A stretch of 64,000 bases of DNA from Kingdonia uniflora (GCA_014058105.1 JACGCM010001594.1:558001-622000); one strand, 5' to 3'. Counted from the stretch's first letter, positions 45,695 through 58,405 are shown. Translations and numbers: made by a program. The notes: a model not told the origin generated them from the sequence alone.

Positions 45695-46314
45695 TGTAGA
45701 GGCCTAATCTTAGAGAGGGGAGACTAAACTCTTACACCACTGAGTTAACACTCGCCTAGGGGTTCTAACAAGCATAATTATTAGAAATACAGATAGTTTT
45801 GAGTACACACACTTACGTAGAGTCCTAGAATGGGAGTCCTCCACGACCTCTAGTAATAATTTTTAAAGAGAGATTATTTAAATGGATGAGATAACAAATA
45901 AAGGTTCGAGTAAACTAAATCTTTAAGCTTTAGAAGGTACTCAAAAGTTGTCAGAGCTTCTCAAGGGTATCTCCAGGGGAAATCTCTCAACCTCTCTATG
46001 GTAGCTCTCATTCCCTATTTAGAGAAGATAGGAAAGGTGACGTCATAATAGAGAAGTCAAATTACAAGTGTATCCTTATTTACAGCTGTTATGTACTAAA
46101 ATCGGTTCTGCCAGAGTTATTTTATCGGGTTGTCTGCTGAGTTGTCTACCTTCGACCAGGAGCTAAGCTGGACTGAAGCATAGTTGAAGCTTTAGTGAAC
46201 TCGATGGTAGGCTTATTGTGGCTCTGATAAATTTGAAAGAACGGTAGACTTTGAGCTTCTCTAGAGTCTTCGAGTATCCGGTTCACTCTCGAAGGCTGTG
46301 AGTAGGCGACTACA
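45695..46314 (-). repeat. 5' LTR of element B (620 bp)
   Basis: Starts TGTAGAGG and ends GCGACTACA. The adjacent minus-strand primer site (45677-45692) reads TGACGCCGTCTGCATT, one transition away from TGGCGCC. Confidence 0.88.
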
Positions 46315-47874
46315 TTCTGGTACTTGATTAGTATGCCAATCGCTGAGAACAAGCTATAATTGCATCTTATGGATGTAGTTACCGCATATTTATATTAGAA
46401 TTATATATGTATATCTACATGGAGCTACCCATGGGGTTTAAGCTTCTAGAAGAATCAAATTCCGGCAGACGGAGTGCTGTCATAATAAAATGGGATAAGT
46501 CACTGTACAGTTTAAAACAGTCAGGACTCATGTGGCATAATAGATTCACTAAATATTTGAAGGCTGAGTATTTTTTAAATAGTGTTATATGCCCATGTGT
46601 TTTCCTCAAGAAAATAGATACTGGTTTGGCCATCATTACAGCGTTTGTAGGTAATTTATATATCAGCTTTGGGAGAGATCGCGAGAGCCGCATAATATCT
46701 TACAAAAGAATTCAAAATCAAAGACCTTAGGAAGACCAAGTTTTGTCTCGGTTTGTAGATCAGACATCTTGAAAGTGATATACTCGTACACCACGCGACA
46801 TATACCAAAAGAATCTTTAAATGTTTCGGTATGGATACGGTACACAATACCAAAATGCTTATGTTTGTCCATTCATTGGATGTGAACAAGAACATCTTCT
46901 ATCCTCTAGACAAGTGGGAAAAACTCTTGGGGTCCGAGGTGTCATATCTAGGGGTTATTAGTACTTTACTATACTTAGCAGGGTATACTCAGTACAACAT
47001 CTTATTCATAGTGAATTGTTCAGCTCGCCATAGTTCTACACCTACCTAAAGGCACTGAGATGGGATCAAGCACGTTCAGTGATATCAAATCAGCTCAAAA
47101 GAATGGGGTCTGTTCAACAAAAAAAATGGTAAACATAAAATTATAAAGCACACCGATGTAGGATATTTGTCAAATCCACATAGAAGTTGATCGCAGTCGG
47201 GATATGTATTTTTGTATTGCGATACAGTGATTTTATGGAGATTAGTGAAACAGACGATGATTGCTGCATCCTCGAACCACGCAAAGATTATTACACTTCA
47301 TGAAGCTAGTAGAAAATGTTTTTGGTTGCGCTTCATGATTAATCATATCAATGGAAGTGGTGGTTTAAGTTTTATCCATGATAAACCTGCGACTATTTAT
47401 GAAGACAACGCGGCTTGCATCATCCAAATCCGAGGTGCATTTTTCAAGGGCGACAAAATGAAATGCATTTTACCCAAAATCTTTTACATTAATGAGTTAC
47501 AGAAGTAGAATGAGATTAAGTCGTTCAAGTTTGTTCAGAAGATAACTTAGCAGACGTATTTACTAAAGCTTTTGCACCTCCTATGTTCAAGAAGCTGTTA
47601 TACGGAATCAACATGTGAAGTTTACATCAACTATTATTTCAGGGAGATAGGTCCCGAGGAGATTGACGTCAGTAGGTATAATCCTGTCCTGACGTAGACA
47701 CATGTGTGTTGTACTTTTTTCCCAGATAGTACAGGTTTTGGTCCTTGGGGGTCTTTACTTACTAGCTGTTTTAATGAGGTAACGTATACGCGTCCACAAC
47801 CCATTCAGGGGGTTTTGCTAGGTGAATGTTATAACAAAGCAAGTCATCTTGGTATAGAACACCCCAAGGGGGAA
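46315..47874 (+). pseudogene. Ty1/copia RT and RNase H, 3' half
   Basis: Begins inside RT with LMDVV-TAYLY-like sequence near 46365. It continues YMELPMGFKLLEESN, SLYSLKQSGLMWHNRF, and a decayed catalytic block (VGNLYISFG where copia has VYVDDL). RNase H follows with ASSNHAKIITLHEASRKC, LPKIFYINELQK, and a final VFTKAFAPPMFKKLLYGINM near 47570-47615. A purine tract AAGGGGGAA lies at 47866-47874. The element is cut on the left by the insertion of B and lacks gag, protease and integrase here. Confidence 0.85.
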
Positions 47875-48156
47875 TACTAGGAAAGGTTTGGCTCTGTGGG
47901 ACCCAAACTGGGTTGGGGTGCCCCACGTCCTAACTTAACCAACAAGCTAGGTCTCTGTTTGAGAGAGTTTTATTAAGAGTTACTACTATATATATACCTA
48001 GGGATCTCCCTAGTTGTACTAAGATTTTTGATCATAATAAAAAAGGCCTCTTTCTCTTTCATATTATGTCAATGTATGTGTTGTTTGATTGCTTGCTTGC
48101 TTGAAGATTGAATTCCTAATAAAAATTAAATTTTAGCCTATGCTGAGGTTCGCAAC
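47875..48156 (+). repeat. 3' LTR of the copia element (about 282 bp)
   Basis: Starts TACTAGG directly after the purine tract and ends TTCGCAACA. It contains a TATATATA box near 47985 and AATAAAAAAGG near 48038, consistent with a promoter and poly-A signal. Confidence 0.7.
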
Positions 48157-48583
48157 ATTTTATCCCTTTCTATCGCTCTCGTCGGAGAAATTTACCTTTA
48201 CAACGTAAAAGCAAACAGAGGTTCATAACAGAGATTAATTTATCCAGCGACCTAAGAGAACATAAGCAATACATTGATAAGAGATTATAACAAATTAAGG
48301 CCGGGGAAACAAAACCCCAAAATAAGGGAGTCGGGGGATCCCAGTGGCCGATAATCGTTGTTGGCAAGCATATGGTTGGCGGCGATCACTGATTGGTGGG
48401 ACCCCTGTCTCTTTAAATTTTTATCGTGTATTCCAGAGTTCTAGTCTACCTAAATTCTAAATCAATCGCTCTAATTGTCTAAACTAACAGAGACTTATTT
48501 AACTTACAAAAACCCTAAAATTAGATAAATCCTACGTTAAATCAAATCTAAGATTTCTATCTAACCTAGAAATTACCGTTACC
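48157..48583. other. Leader remnant of a further gypsy element
   Basis: Non-coding sequence on the 3' side of the primer binding site at 48584, so probably its 5' untranslated region read on the minus strand. Confidence 0.35.
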
Positions 48584-48601
48584 TCCTCGGCAACAGCGCC
48601 A
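48584..48601 (-). other. tRNA-Asp-type primer binding site
   Basis: The minus strand reads TGGCGCTGTTGCCGAGGA, two changes from the widespread plant site complementary to the tRNA-Asp 3' end. Confidence 0.6.
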
Positions 48602-48603
48602 TT

Positions 48604-49860
48604 TGATAAAATGTTATTAGTCTAGTCAAAGTCCTACTTACTAATTAATGTAGTAAAAGGGCAATAAGTATGGTGTTAATCCATGAAGTGGTACGTTATT
48701 CTAGGGTAAACTAAAATTTAGGCGAAAGGGGTTTGCTTCGTCGGACTTCTACGCTTAATCTAGGTGTTGTAATTCAAATATTAATGGAAACTAGTCCTTC
48801 AGATTCCATTCTATATGAGCATATTAGGGGTTTAATTTAATAGCCTTTTAGTCATCTCCTCGAATTCTCTCTTTTGAATCGAATACGAGGGGTTTAAAAT
48901 TCTTTTCTTATCTCTCCGTGAAGAACAAATCTGAGAGTTTAACCCGTCAAGGTCTAAACTCAAATACTAAGTTGCGGACCTAGGGATTATTTCTTCTTTT
49001 TCAAAAACAAGAATAATCCATAGGTCTAGTGGTCATTAAGTGGTCTGAGAAATCAATCCCTTAATCAGGACATCGATTCCTCACCAAGTTAGAATTGTTT
49101 TCCACCTCCCCTAACTTGTCCAGTTCAAGAAAGTTGATGAAAAATCCTATAGAGTGCTTAAAGACCTTTAGGTCGGACCTATTACTTGTAAGAAAATCCT
49201 AACATACACTTATAGAGCTTTTTCCTTAAATCTAGTTTAAGAAGATTAACCCTGCAACATCTTAATAATAAAGAACAATTGAAGAACAAGATCTAACTTT
49301 CATTAAATCTTAAAACTCAGTTTAGAGATACAAACTTAGTTCCCAAGCTCAACAAAATCCTGCAAAAATGAAATGTAGGTTTGGTGAGAGAGAACAAAGC
49401 AGTAAATAGATTTCAAAATGTCCTAACTACCCCGCAGCCTTCTCCAGTAGTGAAAGTTGAACATTCGATGAAAATTTCATCTTATTAGATTATCTCGGGA
49501 TATGTGTTAAGAATTTGTGATCATTAATTTCTGGTGGTCGACGATTATCGACGAGGTGTCCATGGCCTGCGACGATCGCTGGTGGGTGGTGGTTGGAATC
49601 CCCCCCCCCCCCCCCCCCCTTCTAGAGTTCTTCTTCGCTTGCCTAGAAGATTATGATTTTAGGTTCAACTTCTTGATCCTTTGTCTCGGTAATGATTTTG
49701 GTTTTCAGAGCTCGCAACTAACCCAACCTGATTGAAACTGATCTGCTGAATTGCTGGAGAACCTTAGTGTGGTTCTATTATCATTTTAGCTTTGACTTAG
49801 CCTTTTTCTTGCCAAATTGACTCCAGTAGAGTAGAAAACTTGAAATCGAAGTAACTACGC
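48604..49860 (-). repeat. LTR with the tRNA-Asp-type primer site, right end uncertain
   Basis: Begins TGATAAAATG two bases beyond the primer site. No internal coding survives beside it. The right end is set only by the start of the copia gag relic at about 49870. A C20 run lies inside it. Confidence 0.45.
49600..49619. repeat. C20 homopolymer
   Basis: Twenty consecutive cytosines on the plus strand. Confidence 0.9.
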
Positions 49861-49869
49861 AATAATTAG

Positions 49870-50215
49870 ATTAAAAAAAGGGTTTCAGGATAGCCCAAAA
49901 TTTACCTAATGACCCTTTTTGTCATACCGGTAACAAGGCAATTCATAAACTTTACCATGTTTATTTTCATAACCTTTTTATGTCTCCTATTTCAGTTTTG
50001 TATTATAATCATCATGAATTTGTTGTCCTCGGCTACGGCCACGACCACGTCTAAGATGATGGTGAAGGAATATTAGTGCTTTTACAAGATCCTGTAAGGA
50101 TTCTTGATTTTCCGCCTTTATAGTATTACTGATATTTTTGCTTTAAGATGAATTTCTGCATCTAGAATCCATGAAAGATAATTCTTTCCAGATAAGTTGA
50201 GTACAACAAACATGA
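49870..50215 (-). pseudogene. Ty1/copia gag relic
   Basis: The minus strand starts MSNLTNLMFVVLNLSGKNYLSWILDAEIH, shortened here to the typical copia gag N-terminus with its G-K-N-Y-x-x-W block. After an internal deletion come RGRGRSRGQQ and a decayed CCHC knuckle (CYRYDKKGH). About four fifths of gag is missing. Confidence 0.8.
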
Positions 50216-50650
50216 GATTTGTGAGATTTGACATTTCATATACTATAATAAGAAACCGTTTCTAGTTATAATAGATTTAAGCAAATATATATATATATAT
50301 ATGAAAATAAAGAGGTGAGAAGATGAACCGATTTTGATATCGACCACTTCACTTGAGTTGCTTCACTTGAGAATTTTTTGGCAAAGTTTTAACAGCGTCA
50401 TGCTGGTTGAGATTTATTTTGTACAGAGTTTCAGCAGCGTCGTGCTGATAATGTGTTAAATAAAAAGGAAGCAACTAGGCAAAGAAAGCAAGTAAAGAAC
50501 AAAGCTTTGTTAGTATAAGAGAGGAGATTTATTTTATTGTTTCGTCATAATATTTTACAATCGAAATTGCCCAAAAAAATACTTTATAATACAATTATAC
50601 CCAAATGAATAGTTTCGCCAGACCATCCCATATAAGATACTTTGTATACC
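50216..50650 (-). other. Probable leader and LTR part of the copia gag relic
   Basis: Contains two CAGCGTC(A/G)TGCTG phrases (50393 and 50434) and GTGCTGATAATGTGTTA, wording common at copia LTR-leader boundaries. Ends not resolved. Confidence 0.4.
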
Positions 50651-50902
50651 AAAAGAATATTTTGACACCTACTCCCCTAGTCTTACACACCTACAACCCA
50701 AAATTTAAAATTTAAAATATATTAGCAAATAGTGAAAAGATGACAGTGCATTAAATTATAAGTATTGCAGTATTATTTTCTTAACCAGTGGATAATACCC
50801 ACGATATAATTGTTTCCCCCCAAACAGAAGCTACTTTCCCCCCAATTAAATCCTTCCAAATGAATCCTTCTCTTCTTCCAAATGATGTAATTGCTTAATG
50901 CC

Positions 50903-51180
50903 GAGTACGAAAGCTTCTCTTCTCCCAAATCTAACAAAAGCTTTGAATACCTTAGGTGTTGTTTTGTCATTTATTTCTATGTTCTTTCTCATCCAATATT
51001 TCTCCGTTTTGTTATTTATCCTCCTTCATAAAAAAGCTTCCTACGCTTCCCTGGTACAAAAGTTTCTCTTCTTCCAAATTTAACAAAAGCTTTAAATACC
51101 TCAAGTGCTATTTTATCATTTATTTTTATATATTTTCTCATCATATATTTCAGTCTGCTTTGTCATTTATTTGTTATCAG
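50903..51180. repeat. Two-copy tandem repeat, 150-bp period
   Basis: TACGAAAGCTTCTCTTCT at 50905 recurs as TACAAAAGTTTCTCTTCT at 51055. The following AACAAAAGCTTT(G/A)AATACCT and (G/A)TCATTTATTT are also repeated. Confidence 0.8.
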
Positions 51181-51254
51181 TCATTTATTTATAAGAAACT
51201 TGTCATTTACTTTTCAGTTGCTGCACAATCGTCATAATATCTTCACCGGTGAAA

Positions 51255-54200
51255 CTGTATGTTATCGTTCAATTTGGGGGTACAATTATATTTCCTAGAA
51301 ATGGATTTATTACCAGTAATAATGGAGGTAAAGCGAAGACGACCGAATTCTTAGTGAGTACCTCATTCAAGGATTTCGTACAAATTCTACAGTGAACAAC
51401 CGAAATTTATGTGACTGCCTCTTTATTTAAATTCTTCTTTGGTTCTCCATGTGAAATTTTAGTTGAGAATGATTACACTGTAATGATTAATATGCAAGCA
51501 TCAGTTTATCCAAAAACTCTCATTCACATATTGATGGTAGTGGGATTGGGTACTGCTCCAAGAGTGGGTAAACTTACGAAAGACACAATGGATTTTAACA
51601 GTGAGTTGCCTTCACAAAGCAGTGGTTCAACATGTAAACTGGTGATAGAGTTGTCGGGGTTATCTAATCTACATGGTAAAGGGCTTAACCCTCGAAGGGT
51701 ATTTGACCATGGTGAGATCCTTCATGTACCTATGTTTATGTTGTGCTTTAATGTGTTTAAATATTAACAATAATACCTACCTACCTATCGTAAAACAGGA
51801 AGTGGAGGAATTATCGATAATGATTATGATCTAAACACACCTTCAAAACCCATTGTTGATGATGTATTGCCTCCCACAGTTTCTCCATCAGAACCCATGG
51901 TAGACGGCGTTCCTCTCCCAAATACTCCTTCAAAAACCATAGGCGAGGTTCCTCTCCCAAATGCTCCTTCATAAATAATAGGCGACGATACTCTTATTTC
52001 AACTATACCTTCTCCACCCATAGGTGGGTGTGTACAACTGTAATGTCTTCCTTCTTAATGTGTCAGTCATTTTTTAATTATCTATCACGATTTTGATATA
52101 TCATGTCATTTGTTGTATTACTCAATAAAGTTCTTTTATCAACCGCGCAAGAAGCCATGGGCTTCATAGTCATGTCAGTATCTTGTACTGAGAAATCATA
52201 CAACATCAATAGAAGTTTAGTCGTAGGTGATTTATTTCATAACTGGAACGTATTTAAGAACCACATAAGAGCTTATGTTGTTGAACATAGATTCAACGCC
52301 ATACATGTTTTGAGCAACCAACCAAAAATTATTATTCGATGTAAAGTTGTAAGCTGCACTTGGTAGGTCTACGCTACACTGGTGCGTGGTACATCCATAT
52401 ATAAAATTAAGACACATTGTTCCACTCACACATACCGCCCTAAAGAACGAGTAGCTAGAATTTCTTTTGAAGTAGCATCTTGTAAATGGGTTTCATCCTT
52501 GATGAAAGCAAAATTAAGAAAAGACTCAAACTATAAGCCATATGCAATTGTTGGTAATATGCATAACAAATATGGAGTAGAGATAACATACCGGATTGGT
52601 TGGAATACCAAAAATGAAGCATTAGCCGAGGTATGTAAACAAAGTAAAAATATAGTTATACCTTGTCATTTGTATTTGCCATATTTCCATTAGTATTGTG
52701 TCCCCTTGTCACTTGTAATGTGCACCTTCCCACTTCTGGATATAGTAAGATCATGTCATTGTAATATGCTTATTTGTCAATTGTTTTATGCAATCTTGTC
52801 ATTTGTATTTGTCCCATTCCCATTTGTATTGTGTCCCCTTGGACTTGTCATATGCACCTTCCCATTTTTGAATATTGTATGATCTTAGCATTTGTAATAT
52901 TTTTACTTGTCAGTGGTATTATGTTACCATGTCATTTTCTTTCTTTAAACTTACCATCTGTCCTGTGCAATTATAGATGCGTGGAAGTTTCAACTACGCA
53001 TATCAATTCCTTATAACTTACTTTCAGGAGGTCAAGGCAGTCGACCCAGATTTTTTTTTTTTGACATAAAGATTGAGGGGGAAAGGTTCCAAAAGTATTT
53101 TTGGTATTTGGGGCAAGTAAAAATATATATAGTCTACTGAGATCAATTGTAGTGATCGACGGTACTTTTATGAAAGGGAGATACTTGGCGTTGACCCCTG
53201 TAATAAGCTCTTTCCACTGGCATTCGCAATAGTCAAATCAAATAACACAGAAAGCTGGACTTACTTCTTTGAGATGTTTGGCTCTAATTTTTATGGATTT
53301 TGATATTCTATTTGTTGTAATCTCTTACATAAATCCTGAACTCTTGAATGCTTTTCCCAAAGTGTTCCTTAAAGTTGTCCATACATTATGTGTCATCCAC
53401 ATCTCAAACAACATCAAGACCAAAATAGATACTACAAGGACTTCTTTTAGATTGGTAACTGAAGCTTTTACTGTAACTGAGTTCGAAAGGATTATGAATG
53501 GAATTTGTACTCCAAACCAAAAGGGGTACAGATACATACATGGTATTCCCAAGGAGAGTTGGGCAAATGCGTAAATACCATTGAACAGGTAGATTACAAA
53601 TAACTTTGTCTTTTGTGACGTAATCTCTTGTCATTTGTCACTTGTCTCTGTCACGGAGGTATGGTATTTGCCTCACTAATCACGTTGAGAGTTGGAACAC
53701 AGTGATTCTCAGTATTAGAAATCTCCCAATTTATGTCTTTATTGAGGAAATGCATAAAATATGTACGGGTTATTCATTCAAAAGGAGGGAGGCAGCATTG
53801 TCTAAAGCTCGCTATACTATATGGACAGAACACCATGTAGTAGACAAAAGAGTTATAGAAAATAAATTGGACATCAGAGTTCATTCGAGCCAAGCCATTT
53901 TTTAGATAACCGGTAGCGGCATAACTGATGTTGTCAATCTTGAAGGACATACTTGCACCTACCAGTACTGGCAAATGATGAAAATACCATGTGAGCATGC
54001 ATTACACACAATGGATAGGGCTAGAGTTGATCCAACAACATTTGTGTCTCCATATTGCACAAATGAACGGTCTCAAGTAGTCTATGAGACCATTTGGGTT
54101 CCAGTAAAAGGTTTTGAACAGGGCAAATCGATCCCAAGGACCCATGAATTCTTGCTCCAATTCCTAAGGTTTCACCGGTCATCCAAGAACCCACCAATTA

Positions 54201-54276
54201 AAGAGGAAAATAATGTCAAGTTTACCCATGTAAGTAAGGTTTTGCGGTGTGTACAGATAACAAGGTCGCAACCGTA
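51255..54276 (+). pseudogene. Mutator-like (MULE) transposase, degenerate, with introns
   Basis: The N-terminal part (51255-51700) reads LYVIVQFGG, then TASLFKFFFGSP. A MuDR-type DNA-binding part follows: LVVGDLFHNWNVFKNHIRAY and RCKVVSCTW (52225-52365), then SLMKAKLRKD. The MULE catalytic domain has VVIDGTFMKGRYLAL at 53149, with the first Asp. The second acidic site reads VISYINPELLNAFPKVF, with Tyr where Asp is expected. HTLCVIHISNNIKTK, FTVTEFERIM and RRYGICLTNHVESWN follow, then a SWIM-like zinc segment (CTYQYWQMMKIPCEHALHTM). Stops and frame changes occur throughout. The transposase would cut the element ends. Confidence 0.88.
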
Positions 54277-55617
54277 GGTCATGTAGGGTTTGGCCACTTC
54301 CAAATGATGATCATACTCGTCCGACAATGGCTCTGATATTTTCAATGAACGAAGATCCCCCAATGATTCCCTCATTTCAACCAATGGAACAAGATGATGT
54401 AGCAAAAAGTGTGTTGAAGACCTTTTTAACCAACTTTTAATATTTAAAAGGTAGGAAATTAATTATTTTGGTATTTCTACTATCGACAATGAAGTTCAGA
54501 TCTAAAATTTTATAAATTTTTGTAACTGTTACCAACATTTTTATTTTATTGTGACTGGTACTAGCATATAATACTAGCCAACTTTTGTAACCGTATGCAC
54601 GAAATAGTAGATTGGGCAAGCTAGAGTAGGCAGTAAATTAAGCACGGGTTAAAAATATTCCATTGATAAGCTCAATCAAACTTTCTGTCAACGTCTTATA
54701 ATTATGTTGATTATCCTATACTACATAGACCCAATTATATTATATTGGTTTGTCATCTGTTTAGTACGCAAGTACCATTAGTTTATTAACGGCATATCAT
54801 GTGACTATATAGATCTATTTATAGGTTTCCAGAGCCTAAATTTCTTTTCGACCATCTAAGCACACTTATCATAATGTTCGGCAATGATCCTATCTGAAAT
54901 GAGGAGTTATTCAAGGGAAAACTGGATGAAAAAGGAAGGGTTATATTTGGAATGTGGTAACGACAGACCCAAAGATAGTGCAATGACCACATTGTTATGC
55001 TCTACCAAACTTGGGGACTTGATCGTCTCATTCATTGGGTTGGACACCTTAGGAAACGGTTGAGACTCGTAAATGAAGCCATACCCAAGAGGTGAGCAAT
55101 GGGTATGCCTCGGGGGACACCAAAAGAGTTGCATCTGGTACCTTGCTGCAGAGATTTCGGTTTATAGGATAATGGCTTTATGAAGCACGGGATTGCTCAC
55201 ACTGAAGATGTATTATCGCCCGATAAAATAAGCGATGACAGCGGAACTCTGTCGGACTAGATTGCTTAATGCCACCTATGCTTATATGTAATGTCATTTG
55301 TTATTCCATTACTCGTCTATTGTTAGTAATATATGGGATGTTAACATTGTCATTTGTTCTTTGTTCTTATGTTATTAAGTAATATTTTGTATTTGGGACT
55401 TGATTGTAATTAATAATACACATGAACCAATATAAATACCGTGAATTGGGATTTTACTCAGGGAAGGAATTACGATGTTGGGAATGAACAACAATTATGT
55501 ATAGTCAGTTACATACTCAGCCACTATAAAAGATAACTCTACATTAAAGTTGTTCCACACATTCAAGTTGTTTACATTTAACATTACGAGATAGAGTCAA
55601 ATGATCTTGTGAACCAG
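54277..55617. other. Non-coding region after the MULE transposase
   Basis: No domain was recognised. A broken frame at 55060-55255 (RGTPKELHLVPCCRDFG, then SPDKISDDSGTLSD) may be coding debris. Two GTCATTTGT words lie at 55293 and 55350. Confidence 0.4.
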
Positions 55618-55773
55618 ATGTCATTGCTGTCAGATTCTCCTCGTGGCCAACTCAGGTTACTAGTGTCCAAGTTTGATAGCCTTGAAACAGATTTGAATCA
55701 AATCCAACAGACAGTAAGAAAAATGGTCGATTGTGTAGCTCATCTTGCTGACATGGTATGCCAGACTCCATAA
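55618..55773 (+). CDS. Short coiled-coil ORF (51 residues)
   Basis: An open frame from ATG to TAA with a clear heptad pattern in LRLLVSKFDSLETDLNQIQQ and TVRKMVDCVAHLADMV. It may be the last exon of a longer gene. A comparable coiled coil is coded on the opposite strand at 57357-57476. Function unknown. Confidence 0.4.
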   Translation: MSLLSDSPRGQLRLLVSKFDSLETDLNQIQQTVRKMVDCVAHLADMVCQTP

Positions 55774-57356
55774 CTGTGAGGCAAGATTTGACCTGAGCCC
55801 CACCACTCTGCTTGGTGCATATGTCTAGTACTTTTAATCCAAAGGGCATGCAATTTCTTTTTCTCTTTTGTTAATTTCATAAATAATCATTATGGCTCTA
55901 TCTAGGTGACCTAACCAAAGATTTGTCATCAGTAATATCAAAATTTGTCATTTGTCCTAAAGAATTAGTTACCGGGTAATTTTTCCCTACTGTGATGTAT
56001 GTCATTAATGAGTATTTCATGGTTGTTTAAAAGTCCCATTCTCATAGAAAATCACATACATCTTTGAAGAGAGCGACGGTGATGCATACATACATTTGTT
56101 GGTACAATACAAAAATGTGTCATTTGTCTCTCTCAAACCACCCAAAACCCGAATCGGTACTTTCATATTCTTCTTCGTCGATATAGGCTTCCTCAATTTG
56201 GCCCTCAACTTTTATATTTCCTGGAAAATATCTTTTGTCATCCATTTTTTTGTGGCCTCATTAGTTACTTCACTGTTAGAGTACTATTTCGTCTACCAGC
56301 TTTTGCCCCATATTGGGAAATCTTCTTTGCATAGTGCTTCTTGTTCTTCTTGACGTAGTAACAAAGACATGCTTAACTCGAAGAATGAAGATGTACTTCA
56401 TTATTTATAGTTGTAATATAGGGAAGTGAAGTACGTAAAAGTTATTGTATGGATGGCAGTTGGTGGAATGGAATTAATGGGTTCACTTTATTTCTTTTCA
56501 GGGGATATTTAATTGATTAGACTACTCACCGCGGACTAAATTAAGAGCATTAAAGGTTGTATACCAGTAAAAATTAAGAGAACAATTTGGCAAACTGCAC
56601 TTGAGTAGCAACATTCAGATTAATGACAAGGTTTAATATAACACAACGAAAGATGTTAATTGTTCTAATTATTTCATCTCGCAAAATTCTTAGAAAAAAA
56701 GCATTACAAAGTTTTAGACCACAACTAAAAGAAAGTCTCCAATCGGACCCGCTAATCAGTGACACATTCTTCTTATTCTTTGGGCATATTAGAATCTAAC
56801 TAAAACTCGATTAGTGACCATACTCCACCAGTAACTATTGTATAGCGGTGGCACATCCTTATCACCACTCAGTGAAGTCTTTCAAAAGCAAGTCTAAGTT
56901 TCATAATAGAGCCTCTGGACATAGCTTTTGCTCTTCCCTTTGGTATGGGCAGACTGTATCATCTACACAAGCTAACCATTGTTTCTGCAAACTCCAGCTT
57001 ATTCCCGAACCCTTCTTCCCATATGTGTTTAGAGGTTCCTTGTGGGAAACCCCAACGCATTCTCGCCAGTGCTCTCTCCATAGTCTATTGGTGACAATCA
57101 TTTTATAGTAGTTTTCACACACGAACAAGACATACGCGTATGAAGACATTGAAAACTCCATAAAAATGACTAAGTAAATTATTAGAAATGGTAAGGGGTC
57201 TAAGAACATATGAAATAAAGATCAAGTAATACTTATTTAAAATGTGTACCAGTATGAGCCATACTTAGATAATTACATATCATTCCTCACCCAAAAGCCT
57301 ATAGGAAGAAATCAAAACACGAATATACGAAAATAACAGTAAGCCAACCAAATATT
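55774..57356. other. Region with short unassigned minus-strand frames
   Basis: Minus-strand pieces at 56017-56250 (acidic DEEEYEST then WVV) and 56901-57209 (LWREHWRECVGVSHKEP) look like old exons but match no domain I know. Confidence 0.3.
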
Positions 57357-57476
57357 AAAACTTCCTCCAATTCGTCCAGCCTATTAGATAATCTTTGAAT
57401 GGTAATTTTGAGGGAGTTTATCATATCATTTAGGCGACGAATGTCTGCCCTCAAGTCACGTAAAGCTTGTTCCTGT
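57357..57476 (-). pseudogene. Coiled-coil exon on the minus strand
   Basis: Reads EQALRDLRADIRRLNDMINS then LKITIQRLSNRLDELEE, about five heptads with no stop. It lies downstream of the Ulp1-like segment in the same orientation and may be a late exon of that gene. Confidence 0.4.
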
Positions 57477-57927
57477 TAAATCATCCCAAGACATGGTAGT
57501 TGGTGGCAGAGGCCACTCATGCTGGAAAAGGAAATTTTTTTACCTATAGTTACATGTCATATTTTGCCTAAATTTATGCCTATGTGGCTCGCTAACTTAG
57601 CGAGGCTGCTGCCCATGCTCTAAGGGGTTTATAACATCTACGATGTTCTTTGATCGAGACAGCAGTTAGAAGGTGTGCTCAAGTAGAGTATGAATTTGCC
57701 TAAACTTAAATGACATGACTGTAGATAAAGTTAATCGACATGACTAGCCATGGAAAAATTCAATTAAATATGATTAGGAATTCATTGACATATGTCAAAA
57801 ATCCAAAGGACACATGACTAATAAGATAACAACTGACAAGGTTAACCAGAAAAGATGCTAAGTTATGTTCTGACAAAACGCAAGATGAAAAATAATTAGC
57901 GTCATACAGAAAATAAACACAATCATT
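57477..57927. other. AT-rich spacer
   Basis: No gene or repeat recognised apart from scattered ATGAC/TGACA words. Confidence 0.35.
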
Positions 57928-58030
57928 ATGAACGACTGTGTAATGGCATTGATCTCAGACATCAGCGTTTTTCAGGAATACCAAGGCTTAAAAAGTAATG
58001 AACGATTGTGTAACGGCATTGATCTCCGTC
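57928..58030. repeat. Two-copy tandem repeat, 70-bp period
   Basis: ATGAACGACTGTGTAATGGC at 57928 is repeated as ATGAACGATTGTGTAACGGC at 57998, both followed by ATTGATCTC. Confidence 0.8.
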
Positions 58031-58405
58031 CACCTCTGTCTGTAATTCCCCTTCCCTCATTATGGTATCCAATGCGTAAAGAAGATATATACTACAGTAG
58101 TGCGAATTCGGCTACTACGGACAATTTTCAAATATGGTTTTCCATCTTCTTTATGTTTCTGATGTCGTAAGAAACTACCTCCTGTTCAATTGGAGGAGTT
58201 GTGACTTCAAAATCAAGCTAGAGACATATTCTTGGAAATACCTGGCTTGTTTGATTAACAATGAGCTCATAACCGTTGAGCTTCATCTTTGTCTTTCCCC
58301 TCCCTATCTTTTTTGTATTTCCCGTACCTGGAGACAGTGAGTTATAGAAAGTTATCAGCTTGTCCCTACATAAAACAGCGTCAAGTAACCAATGGCATCC
58401 ATCTA
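58031..58405 (-). pseudogene. Ulp1-like (C48) cysteine protease segment, degenerate
   Basis: The minus strand from 58402 reads GCHWLLDAVLCRDKLITFYNSLSP: the His-Trp of the C48 triad (His codon 58392-58394) and, about 17 residues later, Y-N-S-L where the family has Y-D-S-L. A CAG|GTATTT donor follows near 58235. Near 58100 a decayed stretch (AEFALL, stop, YISSL) occupies the place of the D-C-G-V-F-A-L-x-Y-I block; the catalytic Cys is not recognisable. C48 proteases remove SUMO from proteins, and transposon-borne versions are of unknown use. By position it is the C-terminal part of the gene starting at 62306. Confidence 0.65.

Larger units (their letters stand above)
42632..46314 (-). mobile_element. 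Non-autonomous gypsy deletion derivative B (3.7 kb)
   Basis: Two related LTRs of 620 bp each enclose 2.4 kb. The internal part keeps a primer site and a gag fragment at the 5' end, and a polypurine tract and the M-K-T-R-S small ORF at the 3' end. All of pol is missing. LTR sequence is related to the solo LTR at 62394 more than to C/D. It begins five bases after the LTR of element D. No clean target duplication could be read (GTTCC on the left, TTCTG on the right). Confidence 0.85.

Noticed and set aside
50603..51300. Left terminal inverted repeat of the MULE
   Set aside because: No inverted partner was found to the right; the repeats here are direct (150-bp period).
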